NCBI GenBank assembly: GCA_003157095.1
Contig: PMIK01000197.1
Location: 10,048 to 42,346, forward strand
DNA: 32,299 nucleotides
Direction of reading: 5' to 3'
Origin: Gemmatimonadota bacterium
GTDB lineage: Bacteria; Gemmatimonadota; Gemmatimonadetes; Gemmatimonadales; JACORV01
In this document: positions 23,018 through 30,480 of the stretch, in pieces
Numbering within the stretch: the stretch's first letter is position 1
How the letters are laid out: the number at the start of each line of letters is the position of its first letter
Notes under the pieces: model-generated
The model's database searches: none
What the model saw: the letters and a program-made list of their open reading frames with translations, nothing else
What the model was told of the DNA's origin: nothing
Made by a program: the position numbers and the translations under genes

Positions 23018-24416
23018 GGCCACAAGGCCGCCTTCTCGTCGCCTCGAGGAACCCACGTCCGTCGTCGTCCGCCGTTTCCTCGCCGCGTCCAGTTTCCTCG
23101 CGCTCTTTTCGTGCGGACCGTGGCAGCGCGTGGGTGCTCCACCGCCCAGGGAATCGTCATCCCAGAGGGTGACCGAGCTCTTCGACCCCACGGCGGTGTA
23201 TCGCGCGCTGGGGTACGTCACCGGAGCCGGCCAGATTCGCTTCGTCGGTAACGTGCGGATGCTGGCCGGCCGCACTGCCGACACGGCTCTCGCCGTCGTG
23301 GCCCTTTCGATGCAGGACCGCCATCTGGCGTTCCGCCGCGACGCGAACGGCTTTGCGGCGACGTACCGGGTGGAGCTCGCCTTTCGCCAGGGCCTGTCGC
23401 TGGTTCAACAGGTGGTGCGCGACGAGCGGGTCGTGGTGGGCACGTTTGCCGAAACGCAGCGGGCGGAAGAGAGCATCATCTACCAGGAGTTCGTCCCGGT
23501 GCCGGCGGGAACCTACCGGCTCTCGATCGTCATTCGCGACCAGAACGGCCCGGGCGTCGGCCGGTTCGAAGGTCCGTTCGAGGTCCCCCGGCTGGAAGTG
23601 CCGGCCATCGCCACGCCCATCCCGGTGTACCGGGCTACGCCGCGCACCGACTTGGCCGCCGTGCCCGACATCGTGACGAATCCGCGCGGAACCGTGGACT
23701 ACGGGACGGACTCGTTGCGATTCTACGTCGAGACATACGGGCTCCCGGCCGGCAGCGAACTGGTAACGGCCGCGCTCGACAGCAGCGAACACGTGAGCTG
23801 GGCCGACACCACGCGGCTCGATTCCTCGCGTGCCCTCCGGCCCTTCCTGTTCGCCGTGGCGCCGTCGCGACTCTCGCTCGGCCGTCACGAATTGCAGGTG
23901 GGGATCGCTGGCGGGGGCGTGGTGGCGCGGGCGCCGTTCCTCGTGGCGTTCTCGGGCCAGTGGATCGTCGCCAATTTCGACGAGATGATCTCACTGCTCC
24001 GGTACTTTACCGCGGCTGACACGCTCAAGAAGCTGGCGCAGACGCCGCCGGAAGAGCGCGCGGCCGCGTGGCGCAAGTTCTGGCACGACACCGACCCCGA
24101 TCCGGCGACGCCGGAGAACGAGGCGCTGGATCGCTATTTCCTCCGTCTGGGGGCCGCCAACGAGCAGTTTCGTGAGGAAGGAATTCCCGGCTGGCTCACC
24201 GATCGCGGCGAAGTGCTCATCGTCCTCGGCCCACCGGACGAAATGATCGATCCACATCCGGACTTCCGGGGCCGCGGCCGCACCGTCCAGTGGGTCTACG
24301 ACCAGCTGAATCTCATCCTCTATTTCGTGGACGATGCCGGGTTTGGGCGTTTGCGCCTCGACCCTGGTTCCCGGTCTGAATTCGACCGGATCGTCAACCG
24401 CCTGCGCTCGCGGTGA
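23016..24416 (+). CDS. GWxTD-domain lipoprotein
   Basis: The gene encodes a lipoprotein with an intact C-terminal GWxTD domain. The hydrophobic signal VVVRRFLAASSFLALFSC ends in a lipobox-like LFSC. Beta-rich regions fill about residues 45-320. The GWxTD domain follows, with WRKFWHDTDPDPATPENEAL and the perfect GWLTDRG at 392-398 (G392, W393, T395, D396). GWxTD proteins have no known function. The only standard in-frame start is TTG 23016, without a Shine-Dalgarno and upstream of the predicted transcript start. ACG 23055 has GAGGA (23046-23050) just before it and would start directly at the signal peptide, so 23055 is a serious alternative. The stop overlaps the next start as GTGA. Confidence 0.82.
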   Translation: MATRPPSRRLEEPTSVVVRRFLAASSFLALFSCGPWQRVGAPPPRESSSQRVTELFDPTAVYRALGYVTGAGQIRFVGNVRMLAGRTADTALAVVALSMQDRHLAFRRDANGFAATYRVELAFRQGLSLVQQVVRDERVVVGTFAETQRAEESIIYQEFVPVPAGTYRLSIVIRDQNGPGVGRFEGPFEVPRLEVPAIATPIPVYRATPRTDLAAVPDIVTNPRGTVDYGTDSLRFYVETYGLPAGSELVTAALDSSEHVSWADTTRLDSSRALRPFLFAVAPSRLSLGRHELQVGIAGGGVVARAPFLVAFSGQWIVANFDEMISLLRYFTAADTLKKLAQTPPEERAAAWRKFWHDTDPDPATPENEALDRYFLRLGAANEQFREEGIPGWLTDRGEVLIVLGPPDEMIDPHPDFRGRGRTVQWVYDQLNLILYFVDDAGFGRLRLDPGSRSEFDRIVNRLRSR

Positions 24417-25027
24417 AGCCACCCTCGGGGACTGCGGCCCCCGCGGTTGCGCACCACGGCCCCAAGAACCGAAGCGCACGGGACGAGGGATGGCGCCGCG
24501 CGCTCCACGTGGCCTCCGGCGCAATCGGACCGCTCGCCACCGCCGTCGGCTCGCGCGTCGCGACGCCCGCCTTTGCGGCACTGGTGGTGCTGGCGTGCAC
24601 CGCCGAAGCGGCCCGGTTCCGGTGGCCGTGGGCACGGGCGAAGCTTGACCGGCTCGCCGGCGGGTTGTTCCGGCCGAACGAGGGCTCGACGGTGAGCGGT
24701 GCGGCGACCCTCGCGCTCGGCTACGCCCTGGCCTGGTGGCTCTTCCCCGTGACGGTCGCCGAGCGCGCCATTCTCGTCGCGGCACTGGCGGACCCGATGG
24801 CCGCGATGGTCGGCTCCCGGTTCGGCGGCGGCCGCCGGAAGTCGTGGGCCGGGGCGGCCGCGTGCGCCGGAACGGCCGCGCTCCTGCTGCTGTTCACCGG
24901 CCTTCCCGGCGCGACCTGCGCGGGCGCCGCGGTCGTGGCGGCGGCCGTCGAGTTGGTGCCGTGGCGCGGCGCCGACAACATCAGCATCCCGGTGGGCGTC
25001 GGGGCCGTGCTGTGGTGGATGGCGTGA
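24413..25027 (+). CDS. Polyprenol/dolichol-kinase-like membrane protein
   Basis: The 204-residue protein has about six hydrophobic segments and the motif order of the SEC59/dolichol kinase and CTP-dependent diacylglycerol kinase group. An RRALHVASG helix comes first, then FRPNEGSTVSGAATLALG. ADPMAAMVGSRFGGGRRKSWAG carries the conserved Asp and Lys. ELVPWRGADNISIP, with the E...DN..IP signature, comes last. Such enzymes phosphorylate a lipid alcohol with CTP in the membrane; the substrate here is unknown. The GTG start overlaps the GWxTD stop and the stop overlaps the polA start, both as GTGA, so three unrelated functions are translationally chained. Confidence 0.78.
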   Translation: MKPPSGTAAPAVAHHGPKNRSARDEGWRRALHVASGAIGPLATAVGSRVATPAFAALVVLACTAEAARFRWPWARAKLDRLAGGLFRPNEGSTVSGAATLALGYALAWWLFPVTVAERAILVAALADPMAAMVGSRFGGGRRKSWAGAAACAGTAALLLLFTGLPGATCAGAAVVAAAVELVPWRGADNISIPVGVGAVLWWMA

Positions 25028-27771
25028 GCCGCGCGGCGCGCGTCTACCTGATTGACGGCTACGCACTCATCTATCGCGCCTTCTTCGCGATGCTCGCCCG
25101 GCCTTTGACCACGAGTCGGGGCGAGAACACGTCGGTGGCGTGGGGGATCGCGAATTTCCTGCTGAGGCTCACCGAGAAACACCGGCCGGAGTTCGTCGCG
25201 TGGGTCCACGACGCCGGATCGAGCTTCCGGAACGAGCGTTATCCGGAGTACAAGGCGACCCGCGAGAAGCTCGACGAAGAGCTGCAGCAGGACTTCGATC
25301 AGTCGGTCCAGCGCGTCGAGGCGCTGCTCCGCGCGTTCCGGGTTCCCCTCATCGCGGTGGAGGGGTACGAAGCCGACGACGTCATCGCTACTCTGGCTGA
25401 GCGCGCGGCCGCCGCCGGTCTCGACGTGGTGATCGTGTCGGGGGACAAGGACTTCTACCAGCTCATCGGTCCAAAGGTCAGCCTCCTCAACCCCGGCCGC
25501 GGCGGGCCGGCGGCGGTGGAGGAGCACTTTGTGACGACGGCCAATGCCACCGAGCGACTGGGCGTCCCGCCGGAGCGGACAGTGGACTTCCTTGCTCTGG
25601 TGGGCGACACCGCGGACAACGTGCCCGGGGTCCGTGGGGTGGGCGAGAAAACGGCGGTGAAGCTGCTTCAGGAATACGGCACACTGGAAGCCATTCTCGC
25701 CCACGCCGGCGAGGTGACCATGAAGCGGGTGCGCGAGGCGCTGGAGCAGGACGCCGATCGCGCGCGCCTGTCGCGTGAGCTGGTGACGCTCCACCGGGAT
25801 GTGCCGGTGCCGCTGGATCTGGCGGCGCTCGCCGTCCGCCCCCCCGACCGCGCGGCGCTGCTCTCCCTCATGTCGGAGTTGGAGTTCCATTCGCTGGCAC
25901 GCTCCCTGGACGAGGGTGGCGGGCGGGAGGAGGCGGCCAGCGGCGAGTATCGCATCGCCGATACCGTGGAGGCCGTCGAGGCGGTCATCGGGCGGGCGCG
26001 CGCCGCGGGTGAGTTTGCGCTCGACGTCGAGACGACTTCCCTCGATCCGATGCGCGCCGACCTGGTGGGCCTGTCGATCGCCGTGGCGCCGGCCGAAGCG
26101 TGGTATCTGCCGTTCGCGCACCAGCCGTCCACGGACATGCTGGAGCACCGCGAGGTGGTCAACCTGCCCCGGCTCACAGATCCGGAGCTGGCGCCCCTCG
26201 TCGCGCTCCTGGGCGATGGGGCAGTGGCCAAGGTCGGCCACAACATCAAGTACGACTGGCTGGTGCTGCGCCGGGCCGGCGTGACGCTGCGGGGTGTCAC
26301 CTTCGACACCATGATCGCGAGCTTCATGATCGATCCGGGCAAGCGTTCGCACGGACTGGACGCCCTCGCGCTGGAGCAGTTCAACGCCCGGCTCCGCCGC
26401 TTCGAGGAGCTCGTCGGAAAGGGGCGCGCCGAGAAGAGCTTCGCCGAGGTGGCCGTGCGGGAGGCGGCCGACTACTGCTGCGCCGACAGCGACTACACGC
26501 TGCGGTTGCGGCACCGGTTCGCGCCGACCCTCGCCGACCACAGCCTCGAGCGGCTGTTCCACGACGTGGAAATCCCGCTGATCGGCGTGCTGGTGGACAT
26601 GGAGTGGGAGGGGATCGCGATCGACCGGGAGCATTTCTCGCGACTCTCGGCCCAGATGCGCAGCGAGCTGGCGCAACTCGAGCACACGATCCACGAGCAG
26701 GCGGGAGTGGTGTTCAACCTCAATTCCACGCCGCAGCTTCGCCACGTGCTGTTCGAGAAGCTCCAGCTGCCGGTGCTCAAGAAGGGAAAGACCGGAGCCT
26801 CGACCGACGCCGAGGTGCTCGAGGAGCTGACCGGGATGGGGCACACCGTTCCGCGGTTGCTGCTGGAGTACCGCGAGATCTCGAAGCTCCTGACGACCTA
26901 CCTGGAGGTGCTGCCGAACGAGGTGAACCCGGCCACTGGCCGGATACACACCTCGTTCAACCAGATCGGGGCGGCCACCGGCCGGCTGAGCTCGACCAAC
27001 CCCAATCTGCAGAACATCCCGGTGCGCTCACCCCGCGGCGAAGCGATCCGGCGCGGCTTCGTGCCACGTCCGGGGAACCGCTTCATCGTCGCCGACTACT
27101 CGCAGATCGAGTTGCGGCTCCTGGCTCACCTGTCGCGCGACCAGGCCTTCGTGGACGCCTTCCTCGCTGGCGGGGACATCCACCGGCAGACGGCGGCCGT
27201 GATTTTCGGGGTGGCGCCGGACGCCGTGACGCCGGAGATGCGCGCGCGGGCCAAGACGATCAACTTCGCCACCATCTATGGCCAGGGCCCGCACGCTCTG
27301 GCGCGCCAACTCGGAATCGGGTACGACGACGCACGGCGCTTCATCGAGGACTACTTCGTCCGATTCGCCGGGGTGCGGAGCTTCCTCGACCGCACGGTAG
27401 CGGAGGCCAAGGAGCGCGGATACGTCGAGACCATCTTCGGGCGCAGGCGGTACATCCCGGAACTGCGGGACAAGAACCACAGCATCCGTGCCTTCGGGGA
27501 GCGCACCGCGACCAATTCCCCGCTGCAGGGCTCGGCCGCCGATCTCATCAAGGTGGCCATGATCAGGGTCAGTGAAGCCCTGCGCGCAGCCTATCGTGCC
27601 AAGCTGTTGCTGCAGGTGCACGACGAGTTGGTCGTGGAAGCCCCGGAGGCCGAAACGGAGCCGGTGGCCACCCTGGTCAAGGAGAGCATGGAAGGCGCGG
27701 CGGCGTTGCGAGTGCCGCTGGTTGCCACCGTCGGAATCGGCGACAACTGGCTGGACGCCAAGGCCGGCTAA
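25024..27771 (+). CDS. polA: DNA polymerase I
   Basis: Pol I fills gaps and removes Okazaki primers. All three activities look intact in 915 residues. The 5'-3' exonuclease shows VYLIDGYALIYRAFFA, EGYEADDVIATLA, VSGDKDFYQL and the helix-hairpin-helix PGVRGVGEKTAVKLL. The 3'-5' exonuclease has D334-x-E336 in LDVETTSLDP, VGHNIKYDW, and the YxxxD pattern YCCAD. The polymerase has motif A around D691 (VADYSQIELRLL), motif B KTINFATIYG with K744, F748 and Y752, and motif C QVHDELVV with H866-D867. Phe at 748 predicts normal discrimination against dideoxynucleotides. I chose GTG 25024, overlapping the upstream stop (GTGA) and placing the first exonuclease strand at the N-terminus. Confidence 0.97.
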   Translation: MSRAARVYLIDGYALIYRAFFAMLARPLTTSRGENTSVAWGIANFLLRLTEKHRPEFVAWVHDAGSSFRNERYPEYKATREKLDEELQQDFDQSVQRVEALLRAFRVPLIAVEGYEADDVIATLAERAAAAGLDVVIVSGDKDFYQLIGPKVSLLNPGRGGPAAVEEHFVTTANATERLGVPPERTVDFLALVGDTADNVPGVRGVGEKTAVKLLQEYGTLEAILAHAGEVTMKRVREALEQDADRARLSRELVTLHRDVPVPLDLAALAVRPPDRAALLSLMSELEFHSLARSLDEGGGREEAASGEYRIADTVEAVEAVIGRARAAGEFALDVETTSLDPMRADLVGLSIAVAPAEAWYLPFAHQPSTDMLEHREVVNLPRLTDPELAPLVALLGDGAVAKVGHNIKYDWLVLRRAGVTLRGVTFDTMIASFMIDPGKRSHGLDALALEQFNARLRRFEELVGKGRAEKSFAEVAVREAADYCCADSDYTLRLRHRFAPTLADHSLERLFHDVEIPLIGVLVDMEWEGIAIDREHFSRLSAQMRSELAQLEHTIHEQAGVVFNLNSTPQLRHVLFEKLQLPVLKKGKTGASTDAEVLEELTGMGHTVPRLLLEYREISKLLTTYLEVLPNEVNPATGRIHTSFNQIGAATGRLSSTNPNLQNIPVRSPRGEAIRRGFVPRPGNRFIVADYSQIELRLLAHLSRDQAFVDAFLAGGDIHRQTAAVIFGVAPDAVTPEMRARAKTINFATIYGQGPHALARQLGIGYDDARRFIEDYFVRFAGVRSFLDRTVAEAKERGYVETIFGRRRYIPELRDKNHSIRAFGERTATNSPLQGSAADLIKVAMIRVSEALRAAYRAKLLLQVHDELVVEAPEAETEPVATLVKESMEGAAALRVPLVATVGIGDNWLDAKAG

Positions 27772-27775
27772 GTTC

Positions 27776-27804
27776 TTGCCGCGCGCGGGCCTGCGCAGTA
27801 CTAT
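27776..27804 (+). promoter_or_regulatory. Promoter candidate for the pilin gene
   Basis: TTGCCG (27776-27781) and TACTAT (27799-27804) are separated by 17 bp, right after the polA stop. Transcription would start near 27811, about 40 nt before the pilin start, so the pilin can be expressed separately from polA. Confidence 0.5.
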
Positions 27805-27851
27805 AGCGAGGCTGCCGCCGGCTAGATTTCGGCGACCGGGAGGTTGCAGGT

Positions 27852-28232
27852 GTGAAGAGGTTTCGCGGATTCACGCTGATCGAACTGTTGATGGTGATAG
27901 TGATCATCGGGATTCTGGTCTCGGTCCTGATCCCACGATTCGCCAATTCGAGAGAGAAGGCGTTCGTTGCGGCGATGAAATCCGACCTGCGCAACCTCGC
28001 CACGGCGCAGGAGTCCTACTACTACGACTATGCGGCGTACTCCCCAGCGGTGAGCCAGCTGCCCGCCTTCAACGCGACCACTGGAGTGAGCGTGACCATC
28101 AATGAGGCGAGCATTGGCGGATGGTCGGGTTCCGCGACGAGCTCCAGTACCACCCGGCAGTGTTTCCTCTTCGTCGGCAACGCGGCCCCCGTCGGGGTGT
28201 CGACGCAAGAGGGGCAGGTGGCCTGCAACTAG
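27852..28232 (+). CDS. Type IV pilin-like protein (class III signal)
   Basis: The N-terminus is a classic prepilin: MKRFRG, with cleavage after Gly6, followed by FTLIELLMVIVIIGILVSVL, with the conserved Glu at +5 (residue 11). The mature head is short (about 95 residues), and two Cys near the C-terminus (in RQCFLF and the final VACN) could close the disulfide loop typical of pilins. The protein would be cleaved and methylated by a prepilin peptidase and assembled by a type IV pilus or type II-like machine, none of which is in this window. The start is GTG 27852, with GGGAGG about 8 nt upstream. Confidence 0.9.
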   Translation: MKRFRGFTLIELLMVIVIIGILVSVLIPRFANSREKAFVAAMKSDLRNLATAQESYYYDYAAYSPAVSQLPAFNATTGVSVTINEASIGGWSGSATSSSTTRQCFLFVGNAAPVGVSTQEGQVACN

Positions 28233-28496
28233 GTGAGTTGGCAGGAGTTCCCCCGCCGACGTGACGGCCTGCTGTACGCGCTGGACGGCGGCCTCTGGCT
28301 GCACCGCTTCACCCTCGACGATCGACCGATGGCGCACCTGGTCAGCAGCGACCGGGAGCAACTGATTTCCTGGGGACATTCCGTTGGCCTCGACGCCCGG
28401 TGGCTGCAATACAAGCCGCTGCGCGACCCGCGGACCGGTGTTCGGGTGGCGGCGTGGCACTGGGATCTCTGGGGGGAACTCCTCCCACCGCGCTGA
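28233..28496 (+). CDS. Small protein, possibly DUF4031-like
   Basis: The open frame of 87 residues begins with GTG immediately after the pilin stop and fits the gap before the next gene. The sequence includes AHLVSSDREQLISWGHSVGLDARWLQ, which resembles the His-Leu...Glu-Leu...Gly-Leu...Trp-Phe/Leu-Gln pattern I associate with DUF4031 proteins. The match is from memory and weak. There is no signal peptide or membrane segment, and no Shine-Dalgarno. It could be translated by coupling to the pilin gene. No function can be given. Confidence 0.5.
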   Translation: MSWQEFPRRRDGLLYALDGGLWLHRFTLDDRPMAHLVSSDREQLISWGHSVGLDARWLQYKPLRDPRTGVRVAAWHWDLWGELLPPR

Positions 28497-28563
28497 AGCG
28501 GCGGCGCCTTCTCCCTCGCCGAGCCTTGGCGATTCGTCACGGGGCCCGATCAGGAGTGTGCAG

Positions 28564-30480
28564 ATGAGATTCCCTCGCTATGCGTTGGCGGTCGTCACGC
28601 TGGTGGCCTGCACGGGCCGGCAACGGTCGGATGTGGAAGGCACCGCTGTGGACGAGGCGGTGGTCAGTGCCGCGCGGCCGGGTGTCGCGGCGTACCCCGT
28701 CGACCAGTTCGTCCACATCCGGGCGCACTCCGCGATCGGCTTCTCGCCCAGCCGGAGTTGGGTGGCGTATCGGTCGGACGTCACCGGCCGCAGCCAGATC
28801 TGGGAGGTTCCGACGAGTGGCGGCTGGCCGGTGCAGTTGACCTTCGCAGACGCGCCCGTCAGCGGCGCCGCATGGGCCAGGGATGGGGCCACGATGGCGT
28901 TCGAGCGAGACTCCGGCGGCGATGAGCGGTACCATCTCTTCTCCATGCCGAGTGCCGGCGGCGCGCCGGCGAGACTCACCGCAGCGCCCGAGGTTCGTGA
29001 ACAACTCGTCGGGTTCTCGGACGACCAGCGCTTCCTGGCCTACACCTCCGACTCAGGACAGGCAGGCCACTTCGAGTTGTGGATTCGCGACCTCGCTGCT
29101 GGCCGGGCCAGCCGCGTCACATCCGACTCGGTCAGCACGGTGGGGGGCGTCTGGTCCCACGACAGCCGGTTTCTCGCGCTCGCACGGACGAACGATCTGG
29201 CCAACGTCGACGCAGTCCTGTTCGACGTGTCCACCGGCCGTACGCGGCTTCTCACGCCGCACACCGGGTCGAAGTCCTACACTCCGGTCGCCTTCTCCCC
29301 TGACGACCGAGAACTGCTGCTGATCTCCGACGCGCGAGACGGCATCGGCCGGCTTGCGATCGTCACTCTGGGGGCCGACTCCCTGCGCTGGCTCGGCACG
29401 GGAAGCTGGCCCGTCGAAGCCGCCGGCTGGTCGGTGCGCGGAAGCATCGCGTATTCCGAGAACGCCGATGGCCGGATCACCACGTACCTGATGCGGCGGG
29501 ATGGTTCCAGTCGCCGGCGCATTGGCCCACGGCAGGGAGCTACGGCGTTCGAGGAATTCTCCAGTGACGGGCAGCTGGTGCTGTTCTCGCACTCCGACGC
29601 GACCCGGCCAAGCGACTTGTGGGTCCAGGACGTGGGGCGCGACTCGTCGTGGCAGTTGACGTACGCACTGGCCGGAGGCGTGGACCCCTCGAACCTGGCG
29701 CCGGCCGCATTGGTGCACTACCCCACGTTCGATGGCCGGAAGATATCCGCATTCGTGAACGTGCCATTCAACCTGCAGAAGGATGGATCGAACCCCGCGA
29801 TCGTTCTGGTGCACGGAGGGCCGTCGGGACAGTGGACCGACGCCTTCTCGCGCGATGTCGCCTACTATGCCAACCACGGGTACGTGGTGATTCGCCCCAA
29901 CGTCCGTGGGTCCACGGGCTACGGGAAGGCGTTCGAGGATCTCAACAACCTCGACTGGGGCGGTGGGGACTTGAAGGACCTCGTGGCGGCCGCCGACTAC
30001 CTGGTGGCGACGGGCTACGTGGCGCGGAGCAAGATCGCGGTGCTGGGCGGAAGCTACGGGGGTTACCTGACGCTGGCGGCCTTGGCGTTCACGCCCGAGC
30101 GCTGGGCGGCCGGGGTGGACCTGTATGGCATCAGCTCCATCGTGACGTTGGCGCAGACCACGGAGCCGCGGCTGTTGCCGTATCTCATCCGGGAAATGGG
30201 CAGCCTCGCGACCAACCAGGCGCTCATGCGGGAGCGGTCACCGCTGTTCCGAGCTCAGGCGATCCGCGCGCCGCTTCTCATCCTGCAGGGTGACAACGAT
30301 CCTCGCGTTCCGCTGGCGGAGAGCCGGCAAATCGCCGACGCCGTACGACGTCGTGGCGGCATCGCTGATCTGATCGTCTATCCGGGCGAGGGCCACGGGT
30401 TTCACAAACTGGAGGACCGACTCGACGGCATGCGCCGGGCGGTCGAGTTTCTCGACCGCTACGTCAAGGGCCGGGGTTAG
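28564..30480 (+). CDS. S9-family serine peptidase lipoprotein
   Basis: This 638-residue protein is a prolyl-oligopeptidase-family peptidase: an N-terminal beta-propeller with repeated WD/TolB-like blades (for example SPSRSWVAYRSD and SPDDRELLLISD), then an alpha/beta-hydrolase domain. The catalytic triad is visible: S497 in GGSYGGY, D579 in QGDNDPRVP and H611 in GEGHGF. The N-terminus is a lipoprotein signal ending LVAC, so it is anchored to the envelope, and acts on peptides in the periplasm or at the surface. ATG 28564 follows AGGAG at a spacing of about 8 nt. Its last 17 bp overlap the end of the convergent transporter gene. Confidence 0.92.
   Translation: MRFPRYALAVVTLVACTGRQRSDVEGTAVDEAVVSAARPGVAAYPVDQFVHIRAHSAIGFSPSRSWVAYRSDVTGRSQIWEVPTSGGWPVQLTFADAPVSGAAWARDGATMAFERDSGGDERYHLFSMPSAGGAPARLTAAPEVREQLVGFSDDQRFLAYTSDSGQAGHFELWIRDLAAGRASRVTSDSVSTVGGVWSHDSRFLALARTNDLANVDAVLFDVSTGRTRLLTPHTGSKSYTPVAFSPDDRELLLISDARDGIGRLAIVTLGADSLRWLGTGSWPVEAAGWSVRGSIAYSENADGRITTYLMRRDGSSRRRIGPRQGATAFEEFSSDGQLVLFSHSDATRPSDLWVQDVGRDSSWQLTYALAGGVDPSNLAPAALVHYPTFDGRKISAFVNVPFNLQKDGSNPAIVLVHGGPSGQWTDAFSRDVAYYANHGYVVIRPNVRGSTGYGKAFEDLNNLDWGGGDLKDLVAAADYLVATGYVARSKIAVLGGSYGGYLTLAALAFTPERWAAGVDLYGISSIVTLAQTTEPRLLPYLIREMGSLATNQALMRERSPLFRAQAIRAPLLILQGDNDPRVPLAESRQIADAVRRRGGIADLIVYPGEGHGFHKLEDRLDGMRRAVEFLDRYVKGRG

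Noticed and set aside
26100-27575. 491-residue plus-strand frame inside polA
   Set aside because: It is an alternate frame of the polymerase domain, rich in Arg/Gly/Ala, with no ribosome site.
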